From Geodermatophilaceae bacterium (GTDB taxonomy: Bacteria > Actinomycetota > Actinomycetes > Mycobacteriales > Geodermatophilaceae): DNA of 11,443 bases. The stretch is from NCBI GenBank assembly GCA_013813215.1, contig JACCSC010000017.1:1-11443 (forward strand), given 5' to 3'. Position 1 is the first letter of the stretch. Each line of letters starts with the position of its first letter. A model generated the notes under the pieces. It ran no database searches. It saw only the letters and a program-made list of their open reading frames with translations, and was not told the origin of the DNA. Below, piece after piece: positions 5,780 through 11,443 of the stretch. The position numbers and the translations under genes were made by a program.

Positions 5780-8700
5780 CTACGGCCGGGGCGGCAGCGG
5801 CGGGGCGGCGCGGTCGGGACGGTCGGCCACCGAGGGCGGCTGCGCGGCCGGGGACTCGGCCAGCCGTTCCAGCACGAGCGTGACCGCGGCTTCGAGCTGC
5901 GGGTCGTCCCCGGACGCCCACGCCTGCGGCGGGTAGCGGACCTCGACGTCCGGGTCGACGCCGTAGTTCTCCACGCCCCAGCCGGCACCGGTGAACCAGA
6001 AGGAGTACCGCGGCTGCGTCACGTCGGTGCCGTCAACCAGCTGGTACCGCCCGTCGATGCCGATCACGCCACCCCAGGTGCGGGTCCCGAGCACCGGGCC
6101 GAGGCCGAGCTGGCGGATCATCGCGGTCACGATGTCGCCGTCGGAACCGGCGTGCTCGTTCGTCACCGCCACGAGCGGCCCGCGGATGGCGCCCTCGGGG
6201 TACACGGCGGGCGACGAGTGTCGGATCGTGGCCCAGCCCTGCACCGTGCGGGCGAGCTTCTCCAGCACCAGCGAGGACACGTGCCCGCCGTTGTTGTCCC
6301 GTACGTCGACGACCAGGCATTCGCGCTCCAGCTCGACCCGCAGGTCCCGGTGGAACTGCGCCCACCCGCTAGCCACCATGTCCGGGATGTGCAGGTAGCC
6401 CGCCCGCCCGTCGGTCAGGTCGTGGACGGCGCGGCGACGCCCGGCCACCCAGTCCTGGTAGCGCAGCGACATCTCCGAGGCCAGCGGAACCACGACCACC
6501 GAGCGCCGCTCCCCGTCGGCGGCTTCGACGGTCAGCCCGACCGGCCGCTCGGCCGCTCCCACGAGCAACGGACCCGGTCCGGGCACCGGGTCCACGGCAC
6601 GCCCGCCGACGGCGACGATCGCGTCCCCGGCCTGGACGCCGACCCCCGGTGCGGACAACGGTGAGCGGGCCGTCGGCGTCGAGGACTCGCCGGGCACCAC
6701 GCGGCTGACCCGCCAGACACCGTCCCCGTCCGGGGCTAGGTCCGCCCCGAGCAGGCCCAGCCGCCGGCGCTTGTCCACCGGCCGGGCCGGCGGACTCTCG
6801 TAGGCATGCGAGGAGCCGAGCTCGCCCTGCACCTCCCATAGCAGCTCGGACAGGTCGTCGCGGGTGGCGATGCGGGCCAGCACCGGCCGGTACTGCTCCT
6901 GGACCGCGGCCCAGTCGACCCCGCCCATGTCGGCCAGCCAGAAGTGGTCGCGCATCAGCCGCCCGTTCTCGGCGTACATCTGCTGCCACTCGGCCATCGG
7001 GTCGATCTCGACCCGGACCCGGCCCAAGTCGACTTCGACCCGATCCGCCTCGCCTTCCTCGCCGTCGGCGACCTTGCGATCGGCCGGTACGACACGCAGC
7101 GCGCCGCCGTCGCCGATCACGAGCCACTTCCCGTCGCCGCTGACCGCGAGGGTGTCGGCCTTGTCGTCCAGGGTGGTCAGCCGCAGCGCGGTGAAGTCGT
7201 AGCGCTGCACCGCCGAGCGCGGCTTGTCGTCAGGTCGGGCCAAGCCCTCCCCGAGCTCGCCGAGCATCGGGTCCTGCAGCCACACGAGCCCACCGTGCGC
7301 CGGGTGGAGCGCTGAATAATCGCCGCTGGGGACGGGCACGGGCACGATCCGCTCGGCCAGCCCCTCCGCCTCCACCACCACCGTCGGGACCTTGGGCGCG
7401 TCGTCGGCGTCCTTCGGTGGCGTCCCTTCCTCTGCGGTCATCGCCCGGCCACGCGGACTGGGGTCGAACGGCGAGGGCGTCAGCCGGCCCAGCGGTAGCA
7501 GGTACGGCCGCGTCCCCGCGACGAAGGACATATCGAAGACCAGCGCGTCGTACACCGGGTCCAGCGTCCGCACGGACAGGAAGGCGAGGAACTTGCCGTC
7601 GAGGGTGAACACCGGCTCGGTGTCGGTGAACCGCAGCGGCGTCGCCTCGAGCACCTCACCGGAGGAGACAGCAGCGAGCCGGATCTGGCGTAACGGCTCC
7701 ACACCGGGGTGCGACCAGGCCAGCCAGGCCGAGTCGGGGGAGAACGTCAAGCCCGAGGCGTCCCCCTCGGTGGCCCGGTCCAGCTCGCGGACCGCGCCGG
7801 ACTCCACGTCGACGAGCAGCACCCGCCCGTCATGGGCCGCGACCGCGACGCGCGTGCCGTCGGGAGCGGCGGCCAGGTCCAGTACCCGGCCGAGTTCCCC
7901 GGCGGCCAGCCGACGCGACGCGGCGCTGTCGTCAACCGGCCCGACCTCCAGGGCGTCATCACCCTCGGCGTCGGTCACCCAGACCACCCGCTGGGCAGCG
8001 TCGCCGGCCGGCTGCCCGAGCACCCGAGGCAGGCGCCGCCGTACGCCGGAGCCGCCGGCCAGCTCCTGGGCCGGCCCGTCCCGATGGGCCACCCACTGCA
8101 CGGTGCCCCGGACCTCCAGGGCACTGGCCCGCCCGGTCCGGTCCGGCGCGACCGAGCCGATGTGCTCGCCCGCCTCGACTGCGTGCCGGGCCAGGGACGT
8201 CCGGGCCCCACCCAGGTCGATGGCCAGCTTGACCGGCTCGACGTCGGGCGTCAGCTCCGGGACCAGCCAGAGCTCACCGGCGCACTGGTACACCAGCCGT
8301 ACGCCGTCGGAGTGCGCGGCGCGGGCATAGAAGTCGCCGTGGTCGCTGTGCCGGCGGAGGTCGCTGCCGTCGGCCAGGCTGGAGTAGACGTTGCCGTAGC
8401 CCTCGTGGTCGGACACCAAGGCGAGCCGCGGCCCGATCCAGTGCGGATCCTCGAGCTGGCCGTCGATCTGAGGCAGGAAGGGCTCGAACTCCCCGCTGCC
8501 GTCACGGTCGAGCCAGAACTTGCCCGACGTACCCCCGCGGTAGCGCTTCCAGGAAGCCGCCCCGCGCCGGTTGCCGGCCACTCCGACGACCACAGCGCCA
8601 TCCGGGCCGGGACCGGCGATCGCGTTGACCGGGCCGTAAGGCAGCCGCTCCGGCGGTCCGGCATCGAGTGGTACGGCGTACGCCCAGGTCCGGCTGCGAA

Positions 8701-9022
8701 ACGGCTCGCCCGCCGCGGTGGCGGCCATGACTCGCCCGTCCGAGGTCCAGCCGAGCACCCGGGTGAAGTCCGAACCCCAGTGCGTCAGCCGCCGCGCCGT
8801 ACCCCCGGCGGTGTCCACCACGTGCGCCTCCGGCGCGCCGTCACGGCGGCTGGTGAACGCGACCATGGTCCCGTCCGGGGAGAGCCGGGTGTGGGCGACC
8901 GGTGCGCGGTCCGCGGTCAGCCGGTACGCGCGCCCGCCCCCGGTATCACCCAGCCAGACGTCGTCCTCGGCCACGAAGGACACCTGGTTGGCACGGACGG
9001 ACGGAAAGCGGAGGTATCCCAT
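5780..9022 (-). CDS. Tricorn protease homologue (S41 family)
   Basis: 1080 aa, close to the 1071 of Thermoplasma tricorn. This large cytosolic serine protease trims peptides of about 6-12 residues released by the proteasome. The N-terminal half is two beta-propellers: GYLRFPSVRANQVSFVAEDD opens the first, and repeats such as LSPDGTMVAFTSRRDG and FSPDSAWLAWSHPG recur to about residue 640. The C-terminal half holds the C1, PDZ (about 765-850) and C2 parts. By homology the catalytic residues are S738-H739 (GSSHAYE), S960 (HAGSDGD) and E1018 (GWGVENYGVDPD), at nearly the Thermoplasma numbering (S745, H746, S965, E1023), so it looks active. ATG 9022 is chosen; the frame stays open upstream but there runs antisense to the PIG-L gene. 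A -10-like TACTGT lies 7 nt before it. It is first of a minus-strand run whose last member is a broken S9 peptidase. Confidence 0.95.
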   Translation of the reverse strand: MGYLRFPSVRANQVSFVAEDDVWLGDTGGGRAYRLTADRAPVAHTRLSPDGTMVAFTSRRDGAPEAHVVDTAGGTARRLTHWGSDFTRVLGWTSDGRVMAATAAGEPFRSRTWAYAVPLDAGPPERLPYGPVNAIAGPGPDGAVVVGVAGNRRGAASWKRYRGGTSGKFWLDRDGSGEFEPFLPQIDGQLEDPHWIGPRLALVSDHEGYGNVYSSLADGSDLRRHSDHGDFYARAAHSDGVRLVYQCAGELWLVPELTPDVEPVKLAIDLGGARTSLARHAVEAGEHIGSVAPDRTGRASALEVRGTVQWVAHRDGPAQELAGGSGVRRRLPRVLGQPAGDAAQRVVWVTDAEGDDALEVGPVDDSAASRRLAAGELGRVLDLAAAPDGTRVAVAAHDGRVLLVDVESGAVRELDRATEGDASGLTFSPDSAWLAWSHPGVEPLRQIRLAAVSSGEVLEATPLRFTDTEPVFTLDGKFLAFLSVRTLDPVYDALVFDMSFVAGTRPYLLPLGRLTPSPFDPSPRGRAMTAEEGTPPKDADDAPKVPTVVVEAEGLAERIVPVPVPSGDYSALHPAHGGLVWLQDPMLGELGEGLARPDDKPRSAVQRYDFTALRLTTLDDKADTLAVSGDGKWLVIGDGGALRVVPADRKVADGEEGEADRVEVDLGRVRVEIDPMAEWQQMYAENGRLMRDHFWLADMGGVDWAAVQEQYRPVLARIATRDDLSELLWEVQGELGSSHAYESPPARPVDKRRRLGLLGADLAPDGDGVWRVSRVVPGESSTPTARSPLSAPGVGVQAGDAIVAVGGRAVDPVPGPGPLLVGAAERPVGLTVEAADGERRSVVVVPLASEMSLRYQDWVAGRRRAVHDLTDGRAGYLHIPDMVASGWAQFHRDLRVELERECLVVDVRDNNGGHVSSLVLEKLARTVQGWATIRHSSPAVYPEGAIRGPLVAVTNEHAGSDGDIVTAMIRQLGLGPVLGTRTWGGVIGIDGRYQLVDGTDVTQPRYSFWFTGAGWGVENYGVDPDVEVRYPPQAWASGDDPQLEAAVTLVLERLAESPAAQPPSVADRPDRAAPPLPPRP

Positions 9023-9029
9023 CCGGCCG

Positions 9030-9058
9030 ACAGTAGCCACGCCCGTGCGGTGGCCGAA
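9030..9058 (-). promoter_or_regulatory. Putative leaderless promoter of the tricorn gene
   Basis: On the minus strand a TANNNT hexamer, TACTGT (9030-9035), lies 7 nt before ATG 9022. TTCGGC (9053-9058) stands 17 nt further upstream as a weak -35. There is no Shine-Dalgarno sequence. The promoter shares the 108-nt intergenic space with the divergent PIG-L promoter. Confidence 0.45.
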
Positions 9059-9090
9059 GCGAGTTCTCGACGGGCGAACACGCGAACGAA

Positions 9091-9124
9091 TTGAGCGGAA
9101 TGTGCTGGCGCGTACTGGTAGAAC
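9091..9124 (+). promoter_or_regulatory. Putative promoter of the PIG-L deacetylase gene
   Basis: TTGAGC (9091-9096) is a good -35 match. Two overlapping -10 candidates follow: TACTGG (9113-9118, spacing 16) and TAGAAC (9119-9124, spacing 22, but ending 6 nt before ATG 9131). Either way the 5' leader would be very short or absent, and no ribosome binding site is seen. Confidence 0.4.
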
Positions 9125-9130
9125 GTCCGG

Positions 9131-9916
9131 ATGACCGCCCCGGCGATCCCGGCCTTCCCGGACGACGCGTTCGGCCGCGTGCTCTGCGTCGTGGCCCACC
9201 CCGACGACGTCGAGTACGGCACGTCCTCGGCGGTCGCGGCCTGGACTGCCCGCGGCATCGAGGTCGACTACCTCCTGCTCACCCGCGGCGAGGCGGGCAT
9301 GGACGCCCGGGCGCCGGAGCAGACCGCGCCGCTGCGCGAGCGCGAACAGGTCGCGGGATCGAACGCGGTGGGGGTCGAGTGGGTGGAGTTCCTCGGCTAT
9401 CCCGACGGGGTTCTGGAGTACTCGCTGAACATGCGGCGCGACATCGCCCGGGAGATCCGCCGCCGCCGGCCCGAGGCCATCGTCGTCGGATCGTGGGACG
9501 TGGAGTTCGTGGCCGGCCTCAACCAGGCCGACCACCGGGTGGCCGGGTTGGCCGCGATGGACGCCCTGCGCGACGCCGGCAACCGGTGGGTCTTCCCGGA
9601 GCTGGTCGAGGAGGGCCTGGAGCCGTGGTCGACCCGCTGGCTGCTGGTCGGCGGTGACCCACGCCCGACGCACGGCGTCGACGTGACAGGTGAGCCGCTG
9701 CAGCGTGGCATCGCCTCGCTGGAGGCGCACGCGGAGTACCTGGCCGGCATCCCCGGCCACCCGCCGGCCCGGATGATGATCACCGGCATCACCGCGCTGC
9801 AGGGGGTGGCGATGGGCGTGGCCCATGCAGTGCTGTTCCGGGCCTGGGACTTCCACGCGCCACCGGCGATCGCCGCGGAGATCATGCGGTTAGCGGGTCA
9901 TCAGGGGCCTGGCTGA
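9131..9916 (+). CDS. PIG-L family zinc-dependent deacetylase
   Basis: 261 aa, typical for the LmbE/PIG-L family. These zinc enzymes remove N-acetyl groups from GlcNAc-type substrates; MshB and Mca of mycothiol metabolism belong here. The zinc motif AHPDDVE spans 22-28, with H23 and D26 as likely ligands and D25 the likely general base. The third ligand is H135 in NQADHRVAG (131-139). The fold's first strand, GRVLCVVAHPDD, starts at residue 15, LLLTRGEAGMD lies at 48-58, and FLGYPDG at 87-93. There is no signal peptide, so it is cytosolic. ATG 9131 is placed directly after a -10-like element. It is divergent from tricorn and convergent with pirin. No glycosyltransferase or ligase of mycothiol synthesis is adjacent, so I do not call it MshB or Mca; the exact substrate is open. 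Confidence 0.92.
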   Translation: MTAPAIPAFPDDAFGRVLCVVAHPDDVEYGTSSAVAAWTARGIEVDYLLLTRGEAGMDARAPEQTAPLREREQVAGSNAVGVEWVEFLGYPDGVLEYSLNMRRDIAREIRRRRPEAIVVGSWDVEFVAGLNQADHRVAGLAAMDALRDAGNRWVFPELVEEGLEPWSTRWLLVGGDPRPTHGVDVTGEPLQRGIASLEAHAEYLAGIPGHPPARMMITGITALQGVAMGVAHAVLFRAWDFHAPPAIAAEIMRLAGHQGPG

Positions 9917-9922
9917 CGCGAT

Positions 9923-10003
9923 CCGGGGGCAGCGCCCCCGGCGGGGGGCACTCGGGGGGCAGCGCCCCCCGAGGCAGGGGGTCCGGGGGGCGCGAGCCCC
10001 TGG
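9923..10003. terminator. Cluster of GC-rich hairpins between convergent genes
   Basis: Three inverted repeats lie in the 95-nt gap. 9923-9941 has 8-nt arms CCGGGGGC/GCCCCCGG around AGC. 9952-9972 has 9-nt arms TCGGGGGGC/GCCCCCCGA around AGC. 9987-10000 has 5-nt arms GGGGC/GCCCC around GCGA. None is followed by a T-run, but tandem strong hairpins between convergent genes are a common actinobacterial terminator layout. The two units with the same AGC loop look like copies of one repeat. They probably terminate both the PIG-L and pirin transcripts. Confidence 0.65.
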
Positions 10004-10011
10004 GGAGTGAC

Positions 10012-10959
10012 TCAGCCCACCGGCTGGCCGAACCGGCCGGCCTGGAAGTCCTCGAAAGCGGTCAGGATCTCGGCTTTCGTGTTCATCACGAACGGGCCGT
10101 AGCGCGCGATCGGCTCCCGGATCGGGCGGCCCCCGAGCAGGAAGACGTCCAGTTCCGGCGTACGGGAATCCCCACGGTCGGCGGCCTGGACGGTCAGCGC
10201 GTCCCCGGCGCCGAAGACCGCGAGTTGTCCGGTCCGGATGGGCGCCCGCTCGGTTCCGGCGCTGCCGGCTCCGGACAGCACGTAGGCCAAGGCGTTGAAG
10301 TCCGGCCGCCACGGCAGGGTCAACTCGGCGCCGGGCTGCACGGTGGCGTGGACGACCGTGATGGGGGTGTACGTCGAACCCGGTCCCTGCGCCGAGCCCA
10401 GATCTCCTGCGATCAGCCGCACCAGCGCGCCCCCGTCGGGTGAGCGGCGCAGCGCGACGGCAGTACCCCGGATGTCCTGGTAGCGCGGTGCGGCGAGCTT
10501 GTCCGACCGCGGCAGGTTGACCCACAGCTGCAGGCCGTGGAACAGCCCGCCGCTGACGACCAGGTGCTCGGGCGGGGTCTCGATGTGCAGGATCCCCGAC
10601 CCGGCGGTCATCCACTGCGTGTCGCCGTTGGTGATCAGGCCGCCGCCGCCGAGGGAGTCGCGGTGGGCGAACTCCCCGTCGATCATGTAGGTGACGGTCT
10701 CGAAGCCGCGGTGCGGGTGCCACGGCGTGCCCTTGGGCTCGCCGGGGGCGTACTCGACCTCTCCCATCTGGTCCAGGTGCAGGAACGGGTCCAGGTCGCG
10801 TGGATCGACGCCGGCGAAGGCGCGGCGGACCGGGAAGCCCTCCCCCTCGTGGCCGGACGGCGCCGTGGTCACCGACCGGACCGGCCGGGGCACGGCCGAA
10901 GGAGCGGGCCGATCGACTTCGGGCAGGCGGAGCGGATCGGCGACAGTGATGGCAGGCAC
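10012..10959 (-). CDS. Pirin family bicupin protein
   Basis: 315 aa, usual length for bacterial pirins, which are iron-binding cytosolic bicupins; some show quercetin 2,3-dioxygenase activity and others act on redox or metabolic regulation. The four metal ligands of human pirin (H56, H58, H101, E103) are conserved as H81 and H83 in WHPHRGFETVTY and H125 and E127 in GILHIETPPE. The signature DPFLHLDQMG lies at 57-66. The C-terminal cupin carries GLQLWVNLP and, near the end, GPFVMNTKAEI, typical of the family. GTG 10959 is preceded by GGAGG (rc of 10965-10969) five nt upstream, the clearest ribosome binding site in the window, so this gene is not leaderless. It is convergent with PIG-L and separated from it by the hairpin cluster. 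Physiological role cannot be read here. Confidence 0.95.
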   Translation of the reverse strand: MPAITVADPLRLPEVDRPAPSAVPRPVRSVTTAPSGHEGEGFPVRRAFAGVDPRDLDPFLHLDQMGEVEYAPGEPKGTPWHPHRGFETVTYMIDGEFAHRDSLGGGGLITNGDTQWMTAGSGILHIETPPEHLVVSGGLFHGLQLWVNLPRSDKLAAPRYQDIRGTAVALRRSPDGGALVRLIAGDLGSAQGPGSTYTPITVVHATVQPGAELTLPWRPDFNALAYVLSGAGSAGTERAPIRTGQLAVFGAGDALTVQAADRGDSRTPELDVFLLGGRPIREPIARYGPFVMNTKAEILTAFEDFQAGRFGQPVG

Positions 10960-11278
10960 GGGAGCCTCCAGGCCGGTGACACAACGGTTGAGCAGACAAC
11001 GATCTGCCGGTCGAAAGCCTTCCCGTGCAGGACCGGATCACGGTGACCGCGAGGTAGCCGAATGCGCCCGGGTCGGCTGCCCCGGAGGCCGCGGCGAACG
11101 TCGTGAGGGACAAAAAGATTCCCCTCGCGTGGACAGTCGGGGTACTCGAACGGTTACTCTCCCTCGGGGTCGTGGTGTGGCGCTCGGTAGTGGGCCGAGC
11201 TCGCGCCGCCGCGCACGGGGCTGTTTCACCTCGTCGTACGGCGGCACGCACGGAACAAACTTCCTCGATGGAGCGGAC
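10960..11278. other. Intergenic region between divergent pirin and secreted-protein genes
   Basis: This 319-nt stretch must hold promoters for both neighbours. Toward the right, TGGACA (11130-11135) and TACTCT (11155-11160) form a weak promoter candidate with a long 19-nt spacing. An A-run at 11111-11115 is unusual in this GC-rich setting. GGAG at 11270-11273 is the ribosome binding site of the next gene. The long leader (over 100 nt if that promoter is right) leaves room for a structured RNA. I compared it by eye with the ydaO-type c-di-AMP riboswitch and saw no convincing match. Confidence 0.4.
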
Positions 11279-11443
11279 GTGAGTCGATCAGTACTCCGGG
11301 GCCGGCGGGGGGTGGCGCTGATCGCGCTCACCGCTGCTGTGGCCTCTCAAGTGGGGATGGGATCCGCCACCGCGGCGCCCTCCACCGCCAATCGGGTGAA
11401 CCCGTTGGTGGACAGTGACCTCAGCACGGCGCAGATCGATGCG
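11279..11443 (+). CDS. Secreted protein, N-terminus only (cut by window edge)
   Basis: The first 55 codons are present. They encode a Sec-type signal peptide: basic MSRSVLRGRRG, a hydrophobic core VALIALTAAVA at 12-22, and a probable signal peptidase cleavage after ATAA near residue 33. The mature protein begins about PSTANRVNPLVDSD and continues STAQIDA. GTG 11279 is supported by GGAG at 11270-11273 with five nt spacing. The stretch LSTAQIDA recalls the STAQI(Q/D)A start of large secreted actinobacterial carbohydrate-associated proteins annotated as coagulation factor 5/8-type or, doubtfully, adenylyl cyclase. That resemblance is from memory of eight residues and is weak. Function is unassigned. 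Confidence 0.75.
   Translation, partial: MSRSVLRGRRGVALIALTAAVASQVGMGSATAAPSTANRVNPLVDSDLSTAQIDA

Noticed and set aside
7709..9094. A 461-codon plus-strand frame
   Set aside because: It is the antisense shadow of tricorn's propeller region, with composition but no motifs of a real protein.
9023..9856. Upstream extension of the tricorn frame by 278 codons
   Set aside because: The extension is exactly antisense to the PIG-L gene. Tricorn homology begins at the ATG at 9022, where a promoter-like hexamer is correctly spaced.
10960..11278. A c-di-AMP (ydaO-type) riboswitch ahead of the secreted protein
   Set aside because: The leader length and the secreted product fit, but I could not find the conserved core by eye; a covariance-model search would decide it.

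Overview
The window is high-GC DNA with strong third-position G/C bias. GTG is a common start codon and several genes look leaderless. It carries an F420-type luciferase-like oxidoreductase, a tricorn protease and a PIG-L deacetylase. Together these point to an Actinomycetota chromosome; I cannot name the genus from the sequence alone. I see no tRNA, rRNA, CRISPR array, transposase or phage gene.

Layout, left to right. (1) 1-499, minus strand: a decayed, edge-truncated paralogue of the AbiEi-like/DUF559 gene found intact at 4705-5634. (2) 638-1516, plus: a luciferase-like monooxygenase, divergent from the pseudogene. (3) 1725-2255, plus: a GNAT acetyltransferase that may be the surviving half of a longer tandem-GNAT protein. 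(4) 5780-2188, all minus strand: tricorn protease (9022-5780), AbiEi-like/DUF559 protein (5634-4705), MmcQ/YjbR protein (4627-4229) and an S9 prolyl-oligopeptidase-type peptidase (4227-2188). The S9 gene has no start codon and at least two frameshifts. (5) 9131-9916, plus: a PIG-L deacetylase, divergent from tricorn across a 108-nt double promoter region. (6) 9923-10003: a cluster of GC hairpins separating the convergent PIG-L and pirin genes. (7) 10959-10012, minus: a pirin-family protein. (8) 11279 to the right edge, plus: the first 55 codons of a secreted protein.

The most interesting signal is a 29-nt element present three times in the same orientation (594-622, 4670-4698, 5742-5770). Each copy is an inverted repeat with 7-nt arms and a 4-nt spacer, followed at fixed distance by CAMCCGCC. 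Two copies flank the intact DUF559 gene as direct repeats, and the third sits in front of its decayed paralogue. TGTGGACA sites also recur beside both DUF559 copies. This suggests either a shared operator or promoter module, or a DUF559 gene that travels as a small repeat-bounded cassette.

Functionally, tricorn and the S9 peptidase would both act in intracellular peptide turnover. Tricorn keeps its catalytic residues, while its S9 neighbour looks inactivated. The other genes are single-gene metabolic or hypothetical functions with no evident common pathway.
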